The notes beneath the pieces were generated by a model. The model did no database searches. It had not been told where the DNA came from and worked only from the letters and a program-made list of their open reading frames with translations. From assembly GCF_029867415.1 (NCBI RefSeq), contig NC_081185.1:135677753-135741752 (forward strand): 64,000 nucleotides of DNA, given 5' to 3'. This document shows positions 26,271-37,784 of the stretch, piece by piece. The stretch is from Vicia villosa (lineage: Eukaryota > Streptophyta > Magnoliopsida > Fabales > Fabaceae). The number at the start of each line of letters is the position of its first letter. Within the stretch, counting starts at the first letter, position 1. A program made the translations under genes and the position numbers.

Positions 26271-26486
26271 CAGCCTGTAATTTAATCCTCCCAGTCGACC
26301 TATAATATTTTCGACCTGTAATATGTTTTCAACCTGTAATATTTTCGACCTGTAATTTATTTTCAACGATATTATTTCAGCCATCAGTAAGACAATATAT
26401 ATAATAATATAATACCATTATAATATCCAAAATTATATATATACATCATTACATCGATAATATTATAGTTCAAATCGACACAAATC

Positions 26487-29400
26487 CTACATGAAAAATT
26501 GCTTAATATAAAATTGACACAAATCCTCTTTTATTTCTTCCAACTTAAGTCTCGGGTACCCAGCAGCACGGAATTCGTCAAGGTACTACAAAACAAAAAC
26601 ATAATATGAATGATATATTTAGTTAAATGTAATAAATTATATGAAATTATCTTAAGTTATAAATTCATACCGTGAGCGGAATCTCTAATTGATTTGCCTG
26701 AAGGATTTCTTTCATAAACCTCAATACAAAGTATCCGCAATCGTAACTGTTTCGCTGTTGCGGACACTACATAGAAAAACAAATAAGATTCTATAGTTGT
26801 CTTGTTTTATCAAGTAGCATAAATATATTATAAGCAAAATTGTGAAAAATAATGTACCTGCACTTGGATCCAAGTAATGTTGTTAGATTTAGTTCGGGAT
26901 ACCTGTGCGTCCCGTTGACTTCGGAACACTTGTATTGATCTAATTAACAAATATATAAAAGCATATGTTTAGATCAATCCCACAAATAAGTAAATATATA
27001 AATATACACGAATATATATTTAGAACGATCCCACTTACAAATCAACGATGTCCTTCATAGCCGGATAATTGGTCCATTCACCATTTACCGAATTCAGATA
27101 ATACACGACTTCCCTTATAGGGTTGATAGCAAGCAGCAACCAGTGTGCTCTATAAATTAAAACAATAGGTTATATGAAAATTTTGCTATACACAAAAGAA
27201 ACAGAGATTAGATGAACAAAGAATGAGAAACTAACCCTACTGGTCGGGTATTATACGCCCAAAGATGCAGACTTTCTGTATTGCCGGTGGACATGAATCT
27301 ATCGAATAAGCGTTGTCTAACTGATTCCGGTTCCGAAGCAATTGCCATTCCGCTGCAATGGGCGGAAGACACGAAACGGAATCTGTTAGACAATGGATTC
27401 CCGCGCAACACTCTGTCATACAACAACCTTAAATAAAAACATAATAAACATTAGATTATTTTCATTGAAATGTGTAAATAAATTATATTGTGGGACTAAT
27501 TAAATAATATATCGGATGAGTGAATATTACCGGATGTATGAGTGCATGTTAGTGACGCCTAGTTGATCATCCCTAAAAATCTCCTCCAAGTCATCAATTG
27601 TAATAAGTGACTTGAATTCAATACCGAAGACACTTTCATCCATATCGATTTCACGTAAAGCACCATCTTTCAAATCGGACATATCAACCATTATTGCGAG
27701 CGTCGACCGGTATCGAGGCACAAAAGCACCGCCTTTTTTTGCCGCTTGCTTCGGAGGAGCAGTGGGTGGTACGGTACGAACTTGCTGCGTCACTTGTTGT
27801 GACTCCCGAGCGGATGCCTAAAAATCATATAAGTTAGGTAAAATATAAAATCATGCAGATTTAGATTCAGATTAATTATTAACACTTTAAATGCACCTCT
27901 TTTAGTGATGCAACAGACTCCTCCTCCTGTAAAATCCCTTTACCCTTAATTGCGGGTTTTATAGGAGCAGTCTAAAATTAAAATGTAAAAAATAATTAAT
28001 AAACGGTTTAGAATTGACATTCGAAAACTAAATGATTCATAATCGTTTTCAATATACCTCATCACTAATGGTAATGAGCTCCGAGGGCCATGCAACAAAT
28101 GATCCTATTGCATCTCGCAGCAATGTCTTCTCTGAGACCATGTTAGGTACCGGTAGCATCGCATCATGATCTACTACAACATCCACCGATACTTTCAGGT
28201 GTCCATCCGGGAGCGGTCTATGGTGAAGTAAATCTCCCAAAGTGTTGTGCACTTTTCCCTTGCCAACTAGTCGATAATTCGGTTCCGGTAAGTATAGTTG
28301 GCAAGATGAAATGCCCTAAACCAATAGTAAATATAAAGTCATTATCATTAATAAAATAGAACAATTTAAAAGGAAAAAAATTATAATTACCTCGGGAAAT
28401 TTCCTTTGATAGTTGATACTAGCCTTATCACTAGTTTCTTTCACCGATGAAGTGTTGCACTTTTCTCTCATATACATCTCTTTATCTCTTTGCAATTCAG
28501 AGACTTGTGCTTGCAATTCCTGCAACTTTTGCAACACTTCTTCATTGGTAGGATTTCTTCTCCTAGGACTCTTGTAAAAAGAGGTTGGAGTCACACCATG
28601 ACCCTTACCCCTCACCCGACCGGGATACTCAGGAGCATCTAGTGCTCTACTAAGTACGCTCCCCTCACCGGTGGATGCCGATTGCGACAAGGTCTCCTGT
28701 AATTCATTTACATTAAAAAATCATTTATATATTAAAAAACATTTGATTTAATTAAAGACACAGTATTATACTTACACATTCAGTAAAAACTCTCTGAACT
28801 TCGGGATCGACAGCTTGATTCTTGCCCACACGAGCTTCCCTCCACAACACATGTACAGGAAGTGAGGTTTCCTCACTTTTAGTCTCCTCTAACTATGCAT
28901 TAACACAAATGATAAAATCGTCAAATAAAACACATTTAGACAATTAATTAAAACGCATTTCTATTTACTTACAATTTTATCCTCCAAGCGTGCATATCCC
29001 AAACGCCCTTTTTTGTATGGATATGAGGGTTTTGATGCTCTCGCGCTATTTGTGACACTCCTTTTCCGAAAATCTTCATCTCTTTGATTTACAAACTTAA
29101 CCCAATCTTCTTCATCAATGAAGATCTCATACTTTTTTGGCCGTCCCGGCGCCTCTTCAAGAAAGTTTCCATCTTTATCCTTAAGATAGTTATTTGTCAA
29201 AAAAGCTTTCCACCCTCTATATCTTTTTCCGGCCAAACTAAGTATGTAGCATCTATGCTCATCTGGTATGTCAAAAGTCCTCTGCAAAAAAACATACGCA
29301 TAGTGTGTTAGTATAAGTAATGTAAACAATTTATCGTCAAGATAATAACAACAACCATATATGGTATATACCTGAAGCTCTTCCCAAATCGCTTTTTTTT

Positions 29401-29719
29401 CCGCATCCAAGTCTTCGCTTTTTAGATTCCATTTAGCTACGGAGACTGGAATATGCATACGAACAAGTGTACCAATGTAGCTTGTCAACTTTACAGAATT
29501 AGGACCAATTGGCTGTAATTCAGAATTCCATTCCAAAGGGTATACTAATCCTTGGTCTCTATGTCGAATGATTCCCTTCATAATGGTGATGCCTCGTGCA
29601 ACTTCTTTTGCTTCAGTATCAGGTGGAGCATTTGTATCCGGAGCATCTCTTTCTTGATTATCTCTTTCTTGTGAGTTTTCTTGTGAGTTTTCAGGTGGAG
29701 CATCTCTATCCGGAGCCAT
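26487..29719 (-). CDS. CACTA second gene: Transposase_24 / DUF8039 / C48 (Ulp1-like) peptidase protein, 12 exons
   Basis: My splice reading gives exons 29719-29372, 29281-28973, 28892-28776, 28696-28391, 28315-28058, 27971-27897, 27817-27531, 27427-27236, 27149-27039, 26939-26858, 26766-26671 and 26585-26487. All introns are GT-AG; the sum is 2,280 nt, about 759 residues plus TAG, with every phase consistent. Residues 1-45 are acidic and repetitive. About 220-360 resembles plant Transposase_24 (LWREAR, then VRGKGHGVTPTSFY and a coiled coil). About 361-446 resembles DUF8039 (HNTLGDLL, PLPDGHLKVSVDVV, FVAWP). About 540-759 resembles a C48 cysteine peptidase, with His633 (AHWLLLAINP), Gln699 and Cys705 (CPQQRNSYDCGYF). 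Position 650 is Asn where the catalytic Asp is expected. Such proteins occur in plant CACTA elements; a DNA-binding/TnpA-like role with or without deSUMOylating activity is inference. Element A lies 58 bp upstream of the ATG and cuts off the promoter side. Confidence 0.8.
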
Positions 29720-29772
29720 TTAACCTGTATCAAACAAACTAAAGCACATTAGTACACTATTAATAAGCTAAC

Positions 29773-29777
29773 AATCT
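29773..29777. repeat. Target-site duplication of element A (left)
   Basis: AATCT at 29773-29777 matches AATCT at 37339-37343, directly after the right LTR. Confidence 0.9.
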
Positions 29778-30876
29778 TGTCATACCCCAAAATTTGCCCG
29801 AACAGATCTATATCTTTTAATTCATCAATGGTCAAAATTAAGAGCCATGGGGTTTGACATTCCTATTGTCAAACCCGCCCTCTTATAAAATATCCTGAGT
29901 TAAAATGTAGGTAAGGTTAGAAGGTATTTAGACCCAGTCCTCTGGCCCATCTATGCCATTTTTTGAGGTTTTTTAGTCCATTCTCACAAATTATTCACAT
30001 GGTTTATTATTTATATTAATAATTGGTTTAATCATTTTATTATTATAACTAGCTATTATTTTTAATTAATAGTGGTTTTAATAATATTATTATTAAGGTT
30101 ATTATTATTATAAATATAATTAGTTAATGGATTAGTAATTTATTTGGGCTAAAATGATTAGTTAGATGATAGGCCCATTAGGGTATAAAAAAAACCTAAT
30201 TTGTAAATATAAGAGAGTGAATTCATTGACAAAGGGGGGGAGGCCGATCTTTTTCTATTCATTGGAGATTATCACCCGGAACAACTTTTTCCTTTTCACC
30301 TCACAAACACTGTACATAACTCTCAAACTACACCATTTTTATTCCTGTATATTCACTTTTTTTACGATTAACCATTCGTATATATACATACCACCTGTAA
30401 CTTTTTCCAATCCTCACTACTAGGAACTGTGTAAATATACAAGTCTCTATCCTCACCCAAAGAAAGGACACTCACTCAATTCGTCTTTTGTAAACCTGCA
30501 GTTTTCAATACTAACCAAAACAACACCAAGCCATTAGCCTTCAAACCATATCAAATCAAATTCTAATCCAAAGGGCGTACAACCCGTTGCCCGAACTACG
30601 TTGACTCTGATTCTCCATGAGGAGATACGTAGGCACTTGGATAACCAAGGCGAGTCCCCCTCCCTAAAATCTCAATTTTCCCCTACTCAATATTTTAGCC
30701 ATAAACCTTTATCTTTGAATGTTAGCCTTTAGGAAAGGGTTGAGGGTGCCTAACACCTTCCCTCGACCTGAATATAGTATCTTACCCCGATCTCTATACT
30801 GCGTAGGGTTTCCTATTCGCCCTTCAGAATAGGTGGCGACTCTCTAAGCTATAAATTTTTTAGGCAGGTTGCTGGA
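29778..30876 (+). repeat. Element A, 5' LTR
   Basis: About 1.1 kb. A TATA-like GGTATAAAAAAAACC lies at about 30182-30195. Near the end, AGGTGGCGACTCTC (about 30832) resembles the primer-binding site of elements B and C but lies inside the LTR. The last three bases (GGA) do not match the last three of the 3' LTR (ACA). Confidence 0.9.
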
Positions 30877-30895
30877 CTTGTTGAGGGCTGGACTT
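30874..30895 (+). promoter_or_regulatory. Element A, presumed primer-binding region
   Basis: Sequence after the LTR reads TGGACTTGTTGAGGGCTGG (from 30873). It starts TGG, as tRNA-complementary primer sites do, but it is unlike the sites of B and C, and no tRNA could be assigned. Confidence 0.35.
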
Positions 30896-31194
30896 GGTAT
30901 TTGGCCGATCTCTCTGGGAACCTATCCCTAAAACTCGAACCTCATGGATAAATGAGTCGTTCTAAAATCCAAAGAGACAAAAAGTTCTCGGCGGCTACGA
31001 ACGACCCCATGAGACCTTCTAGAACACACCAATGGGAAGGGTAGGCACCCTAAGCCGTTACATCGAACCTATGAACCTAGGGCTTATGTGCTTACGTGCT
31101 TATTATATATGTGCAATTTATATACTGCGAATGCCTTGCGTCTTAATTTTGCAGGTGTTCCTACGCGTTCCATGGCCTGCAGGGACCCTATTTC

Positions 31195-31690
31195 CAAAAC
31201 CATGTCCTTCCCACGAAGGACACCTCCATTTACGCACGTCAATTGGCCTCTCGATGGCCATGCGATCTAGTGACTGTCTTGAACGGTCACCCCGTGCTTA
31301 CTCCTACGTACTCCCTAGGCTGTAGGGATGTTCTTTTACGTCCATGTGTTTTTACAATGACGCGTCCTTCCACTGAAGGACAACTTCATTAGCATGCGTT
31401 CGATTGGCCTCTCGATGGCTATGAGATTTAGTGACTGTCTTGAACGGTCACTTCATGCTAGTTCCTGCGCACCCTCTAATTTGTAGGGTTTTGGATTTCC
31501 ATCTATACATCTTTCATCCCTAGCCTGTAGGGATTTCACTTCATCCGATATCGTCCTTATATAGGTTGTGTTCCGCGTAGAGAACCTTCCCACAAGGGAC
31601 AACTTCATTGGTACACGTTGATTGGCCTCTCGATGTCCATGAGACTTGGTGACTATCTTGAACGGTCACGAGCCGCTACCTTCTGCATAT
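31195..31690 (+). repeat. Element A array 1: three long units made of hairpins
   Basis: Three diverged units (about 31200, 31365 and 31580) carry the same chain of short inverted repeats: GTCCTTC/GAAGGAC, TGGCC/GGCCA around TCTCGAT, GTGACTGT/ACGGTCAC around CTTGA, and CCCTA/TAGGG. Loops differ between units. Confidence 0.75.
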
Positions 31691-32699
31691 TCCCTAATTT
31701 AAGGGATTTCCAATTGCGTGTCGTAAACATCTATCTCGCAAGAATTTCAATAGGGTCTAATGTCGCCTCTAATGCTATCCCTAGGATTACATGTCACCCG
31801 TCTGCATTGCATACACGGAGTTATTAAAAAAAGGAGTCTCTCGCATACGCATGCATTTGCATTTTCATGCATTCATACATTTACATTCGCATCTTCGCCC
31901 GCATCCACCCATTCTGTGCTAGCTGATTTCCCGATACTCATGGAGAAAGATCAAAGGATCGTAGACCATGGAGAAAGGAGGATAAATTATCGAGAACGAA
32001 CTTGGTCTCACAAGGAGGAAAAAGGACGCCTTTCGTCATGCCGCATGTTCATGCCTTGTCATAACAGGATTATAAATACAATAAAGGTTTTCATCGAGCA
32101 AGGATTAGTTCAACAAAGAGTTCCCTCATAGATACACTCAAGATGTATCTAGTCAATAAGGGGTTCATCTTAGAACATATCAAACTTTCAAGGACGCTCT
32201 ACGATAACCTGGGTGCAAGGATTAGTCCAACTGGGGCAAAATCCTAAACAAAGATGCATGACTACGATGGAGAGAACGCGACATATGTCAACCCCACACC
32301 AAGGGGAAAAAGGGTCATAGGTGATACTATCCTTAGGAAAAGCAAAAGAGGTTCAGTCAAAGGAAACTCATGGAGTTCCGATACAACGAAAACCCACCGC
32401 TAACAATTTATTCTCGACTGGTTTGATGTGCCCAAGGAAAATTCGAGGTTACCCTCACTTCTACAAGTCTAAAGAACTAAGGAGTGAAACAAGGTCAGTG
32501 GATCTACAAAGGAGATTATCCCTAGGATCAATAGGTGTTTACCATGCTCACAATTTCAACCCTACGATCGCTAAGTGTTACTCAAAAAGTTGTACCTTCG
32601 GATTAGCAATTCTAATGGGATGACCATGCGGGTTTTGGAGTCAATTCATTCGCTCACTACTACGACTTTCCAGTCGCACACCTCTATTTTAGGATTATT

Positions 32700-32925
32700 A
32701 ACAAACTTGAGGGAGGATGAAGAATACAAATAACTGAGTCCAGCTAAACATATGCTTTCAAGGTAAGACCGAGCCGAGGATGTACAGGCATTGTTTCAAT
32801 TCCCAAACAGTGGAGATATAAGGATGTTAATCCCTCGTTACCCCTTCGAGCCAGGAGTTGGAGTTTTGTTTCTACTTTTCAAATAAACCTTGATTTTAAC
32901 CAGGGGCAGGGTAGATTTCAATTAA
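32700..32925 (+). other. Element A, conserved noncoding module 1
   Basis: Runs from GAGGGAGGATGAAGAA through TGTACAGGCATTGTTTCAA (32781) and GGAGATATAAGG to CAGGGGCAGGGTAG. The same string of blocks is found in C (51315-51530) and B (59080-59290). The frame is not open, so conservation is at the nucleotide level. Confidence 0.75.
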
Positions 32926-33489
32926 TTCAATGGTGTATTTTGGTTGTCAAGAGAATCAATCCATCCAAGCAAGGATTCAAGCAAAGGTTCAAGCATAAGG
33001 TTCAAGCATATCTTCTTCCTCGCATTCATCTAAGATTGAGGAAGCAATGGAGATAACATTCACAACAATCTTCTTCCTCAATACATCATTCAAGATCGAG
33101 GAAGTATCAAAGGTGAAGCTTACAAATCAAAGTCAACATGGCAGTCACAACATTCGATATCCAAGGATCAATCTCAAAAGGAGCCTTCAAAAGAAAAACG
33201 CCCGCTAAGTCAAAATGGAAAATTTCAGGAAAGAAAACAAAAACGACTTAGGCAAAATTAGGGCATCCCGATGGATCAAACTCAAAGGAGTTGGTTCATG
33301 CAAAAATAAGGGATAAAAACAAAGGCGAACTACAAAGGATAATCTTGTGACTGCTAAACCATCAAAGCTTCACATTAATTCTTGGATCTCTACTAAGGCT
33401 TCTGCTCAACATCGAAAGCGATTCTCTTGCAAACAAAACACATTCATTGGATTAAGTAAATTTTTAGGATCTGGAGAACATCAAGGAGA

Positions 33490-33610
33490 AAGGGGTGGGA
33501 TAAATAAATTTTGAGCCTTATATCCATTGTTTCTTAAAACCGTGAACCAGGCCAAGTTACAACATTCAAAAGTCCTAATTGAGGCAAGGTTAACCATGAA
33601 AGCATATTAA
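33490..33610 (+). other. Element A, conserved noncoding module 2
   Basis: Contains GGTGGGATAAATAAATTTTG, ACCGTGAACCAGGCCAAGTT and AGTCCTAATTGAGG. The counterparts are 52023-52120 in C and 59776-59880 in B. Confidence 0.75.
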
Positions 33611-33879
33611 GCAGGATTTGTTATACTGACTCCTAAAAGTTTGTTAAAACTATTTCTAATCACTACGCTTCTTCAAGCATTCATTTCTAATCATCCAGTC
33701 CTAATTCATAATGGACTTCGATTTCAAAACTTGCATACGCATCACATTGGAGTTACTTCTCAAAGGGTACAACGTCATCTGCGAGTATACACTTAGCATA
33801 GAGGAGATCTCGAAATGGGTTAATCAAAGGTGATCCTTCCTTATAAAGACTCTGGAATAGGGATAACCACATCTAGGGG

Positions 33880-34520
33880 GTTCTCCTAAATAGGGGCAAA
33901 AATTTCAAGGATCACAGGGGCATGCAATCAAACATCCTATTAACTAGGGGCATTCTTCCTAAGGTTCAATCGACTTGGGGCACATCTCAAAACGATCTCA
34001 ATCAGGGGCATGTCAAACATGGGAGAAACTTTAAAGGATAGAACACTATGGATAGTCCTCCATACCCTGGAGATCAAGGGCATACCCTTCAATCTAAACG
34101 TCAAAGCATATGATGAGGTTATTTCCTGGGGCACTTCCTTCATAGCTTGAAGATCATAGGCACCTTTTTTCCACTAAACATTGGGGCATGGGATATCAAA
34201 TCCATAAGGTGTGGAGAACTACAAAGGTTAAAGGTGTGGAGAACCTCGAAAAGGTTAAAGGTGTGAATTGCAAAAGGTGAAAGACATGGAGAACTTCGAA
34301 AATTCAAAAGCATGGAGTAATTCAAAGGGTCAAACTGGGGCAAGGCGCACATCATAAGGAAAAGGCGTTCTCACACTTTACAACAACCGACAAATCTTTC
34401 TCCTAACCATGATCTTCAAAATTCAAAAACAGGGATTGGGAAGTCGCGCTAACAACATTAGCAAGCTATATACGCTTGGTTATCAACAACATATCATTGG
34501 GGCATCATGCAAATACATAC
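33880..34520 (+). repeat. Element A, dispersed GGGGCA motifs
   Basis: About ten GGGGCA occurrences (for example 33892, 33927, 33948, 33975, 34005, 34129, 34183 and 34336) are spread over about 600 bp. They are near copies of the core of the element's own polypurine tract (CAGGGGCAGC). Confidence 0.7.
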
Positions 34521-34569
34521 AAATCATGCATTACATACATTGGTCGACACATTACACCGCACTTTTTTT

Positions 34570-35200
34570 TAGGTAGTCTTCTCTAAGACAAATCCTACGA
34601 TCCTTTCCAAGAACCTTTTTAGGTAGTCTTTTTCAAGACATTCTACGAACCTTTTTCAGGTAGTCTTCTTCAAGACATTCCTTTTTCTAAGTACCTTTTG
34701 AGGTAGTCTTCTTCAAGACATTCCTTTTCTAAGTACCTTTTGAGGTAGTCTTCTTCAAGACATTCCTTTTTTCTAAGTTCCTTTTCAGGTAGTCTTCTTC
34801 AAGACATTCCTTTTCTAAGTACCTTTTGAGGTAGTCTTCTTTAAGACATTCTTTTTCTAAGTACCTTTTCAGGTAGTCTTCTTCGAGACATTCTTGTTCT
34901 AAGTATCTTTTCAGGTAGTCTTTTTCAAAAAAAATTGGCATCCTTTTCAGGAATCTCTTCAGGTAGTCTTCTTTAAGACATTCTACGAACCTTTCTAGGT
35001 GGTCTTTTCTAAGACATTCACTGCCCTCTTCAAGGACCTTTTTTAGGTAGCTCTTGTAAGACATCTTTCAGCCTTTCCAGGTGGTCTTCTTTAAGACAAA
35101 TTTCTATCCTTTCTAAGAACCTTTTCAGGTAGTCTTCTTCAAGACAAACATTCACATCCATTCCAAAAAAACCTTTTCAGGTAGTCTTACAGAAGACATT
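34570..35200 (+). repeat. Element A array 2: about 12-15 units with GTCTT/AAGAC hairpins
   Basis: A tandem array of 40-50 bp units of the type AGGTAGTCTTCTTCAAGACA followed by a TTCCTTTTCTAAGTACCTTTT spacer. In nearly every unit the stem GTCTT/AAGAC is kept, while the 4-base loop varies (CTTC, CTCT, TTTC, CTTT, TTCT, ACAG). Confidence 0.9.
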
Positions 35201-35459
35201 ACTTCGTTCCACTCATTACATCGACCAAACATCAACATAAACACAAGCATTATCCACATACATAAACATTACCAAACCAGCATAAGCATAGTCATGGTAT
35301 AGGTGCAAGCATGGAGTAAACAAGTTCAACGGGTTCAATAAGGAGATAAGATATCGGGATTGCATCAACATTCATACATATACATTACATAAACAACAGG
35401 GGCATGCGCACGATGCATAAGCATGATGCATGTGCATTTATAAAACAAACTTCTACACA

Positions 35460-35670
35460 GGTAAACTTGCCCGAACCAGGGTAAGCAACCTAATGGTGCA
35501 GGTAAATTTGCGATAACCCTCGCAAAGGACCCTATTGGTGCAGGCGAGTTTGCGATAACCCTCGCAAATGATCCTATTGGTGCAGGTGAGTTTGCTATAA
35601 CCCTAGCAAAGGATCCTATTGGTGCAGGTGAGTTTGCGATAGCCCTCGCAAATGATCCTATTGGTGCAGG
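35460..35670 (+). repeat. Element A array 3: hairpin units with compensatory change
   Basis: Units of about 42-44 bp carry a 7-bp stem TTTGCGA/TCGCAAA with a TAACCC loop (35507-35526, 35549-35568, 35633-35652). One unit instead has TTTGCTA/TAGCAAA (35591-35610), changed on both sides. An upstream relative has CTTGCCC/GGGTAAG (35466-35485). Confidence 0.9.
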
Positions 35671-36155
35671 TCCTCGCTATGTAAGACTCAGGCTTTAGCA
35701 GGACGGTTCTTTTCTCTCACGCTCGAGCAACAATATTTTCAAAAGGTTTCTCAAATGGGTTTATCACGTTAGTCCCTCGGCAGTGATCTTCTCTGAAACA
35801 TCATCAATAACAATCAAAGGTGTTATATTTCTTTTCAGAATCACTAACATACTTCAATTAACATAACTAACAGTCATGCATCATTAAATAACATACCTCA
35901 TTCATACATAATGCATATACATACATCGCTCTCATTTATTTTGAGAAGTTCACTGCATCATACATCGCATGCATCATAACATTGCATAAAATTCAGGTTG
36001 CCTTTATAGGCCGTGCTACAACCAAGACACAGTGGTTCCTTTCAAAAGCGTTTGCTCCACACTCTGGAAAACGACATTTACCTTGAATGGCATCTTTAAG
36101 CCCATTTCCTGCGGAATTCTTTCCCAACAAAGGCAAATTTCAGGGCATTTCAGTG

Positions 36156-36240
36156 TTCAATCATCTTCCACCTTTTAGATCACGATAGGCAGACGTGCCT
36201 ATCTGCCTCTTCAGGTTTAAGAAGATTGAACAGGGGCAGC
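36156..36240 (+). promoter_or_regulatory. Element A, stem-loop and polypurine tract
   Basis: TTCAAT (36156-36161) pairs with ATTGAA (36225-36230), directly before the tract CAGGGGCAGC (36231-36240) and the 3' LTR. Inside the loop is a second hairpin, ATAGGCA/TGCCTAT around GACG. Confidence 0.8.
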
Positions 36241-37338
36241 TGTCATACCCCAAAATTTGCCCGAACAGATCTATATCTTTTAATTCATCAAGGGTCAAAA
36301 TTAAGAGCCATGGGGTTTGACATTCCTATTGTCAAACCCGCCCTCTTATAAAATATCCTGAGTTAAAATGTAGGTAAGGTTAGAAGGTATTTAGACCCAG
36401 TCCTCTGGCCCATCTATGCCATTTTTTGAGGTTTTTTAGTCCATTCTCACAAATTATTCACATGGTTTATTATTTATATTAATAATTGGTTTAATCATTT
36501 TATTATTATAACTAGCTATTATTTTTAATTAATAGTGGTTTTAATAATATTATTATTAAGGTTATTATTATTATAAATATAATTAGTTAATGGATTAGTA
36601 ATTTATTTGGGCTAAAATGATTAGTTAGATGATAGGCCCATTAGGGTATAAAAAAAACCTAATTTGTAAATATAAGAGAGTGAATTCATTGACAAAGGGG
36701 GGGAGGCCGATCTTTTTCTATTCATTGGAGATTATCACCCGGAACAACTTTTTCCTTTTCACCTCACAAACACTGTACATAACTCTCAAACTACACCATT
36801 TTTATTCCTGTATATTCACTTTTTTACGATTAACCATTCGTATATATACATACCACCTGTAACTTTTTCCAATCCTCACTACTAGGAACTGTGTAAATAT
36901 ACAAGTCTCTATCCTCACCCAAAGAAAGGACACTCACTCAATTCGTCTTTTGTAAACCTGCAGTTTTCAATACTAACCAAAACAACACCAAGCCATTAGC
37001 CTTCAAACCATATCAAATCAAATTCTAATCCAAAGGGCGTACAACCCGTTGCCCGAACTACGTTGACTCTGATTCTCCATGAGGAGATACGTAGGCACTT
37101 GGATAACCAAGGCGAGTCCCCCTCCCTAAAATCTCAATTTTCCCCTACTCAATATTTTAGCCATAAACCTTTATCTTTGAATGTTAGCCTTTAGGAAAGG
37201 GTTGAGGGTGCCTAACACCTTCCCTCGACCTGAATATAGTATCTTACCCCGATCTCTATACTGCGTAGGGTTTCCTATTCGCCCTTCAGAATAGGTGGCG
37301 ACTCTCTAAGCTATAAATTTTTTAGGCAGGTTGCTACA
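36241..37338 (+). repeat. Element A, 3' LTR
   Basis: Near-identical to the 5' LTR. It ends TTGCTACA and is followed by the target duplication AATCT (37339-37343). Confidence 0.92.
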
Positions 37339-37343
37339 AATCT

Positions 37344-37784
37344 ATACAAGTCAAATGGAAGTCAAACCATGCATGTAGAAGTGTATCGGAAACGAAATCG
37401 ATACAAATCAAAATAAGCGTCAAAAAAGAAAGTTGTCGGAATTGAACGAAATTTACATGGCTATGGTAAAACGTCCCCACGGACTCAAAAATAAAGTCGG
37501 TTTTCCGAAATTCAGACCCTAAGCCCGACTTTTGATTACGGGCAGAAGCAAAACCGATAAAAAACAGTCCCGAAATGTAAAGATAAGTGCATGAGCATCT
37601 CCGGAATCGTCAAAATAGTATAGTTACATGTAAAGAAGTCGACAAACGGATACATGGTTCAAAAGTTATGTACAAAACGAGAATATGCACCAAAATTGAA
37701 TAAGTACTATACTATTGATTAAAACAATCGGTACAAATTGAATAAAACAAATTAGTCGGAATATGTATACTATTACCTTTATCA
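37344..37784 (-). other. CACTA intergenic spacer
   Basis: Sequence between the transposase stop and the point where element A inserted. Without A it would join 29720-29777, giving about 500 bp between the two CACTA genes. No ORF recognised. Confidence 0.6.

Larger units (their letters stand above)
29778..37338 (+). mobile_element. Element A: non-autonomous long-terminal-repeat retrotransposon, 7.56 kb
   Basis: Two LTRs (29778 to about 30876 and 36241-37338) begin TGTCATACCCCAAAATTTGC. The element is bounded by a 5-bp target duplication AATCT. By eye the LTRs differ by one substitution (T/G near 29828) and one T-run length change over about 1.1 kb, so the insertion is very young. The 5.4-kb inside has no gag, protease, RT or integrase frame. 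It holds hairpin-based tandem arrays, two noncoding modules shared with B and C, and a polypurine tract. It must rely on proteins from another element. It inserted in the CACTA transposon between the transposase gene and the second gene. Confidence 0.92.

Noticed and set aside
30166..30423. Frame beginning MIGPLGYKKN, also at 36629
   Set aside because: Present because both LTRs of element A carry it; no domain.
34729..35064. Minus-strand 111-codon frame rich in LEEDYLKRYLEKE
   Set aside because: Translation of hairpin array 2 of element A; no homology expected.
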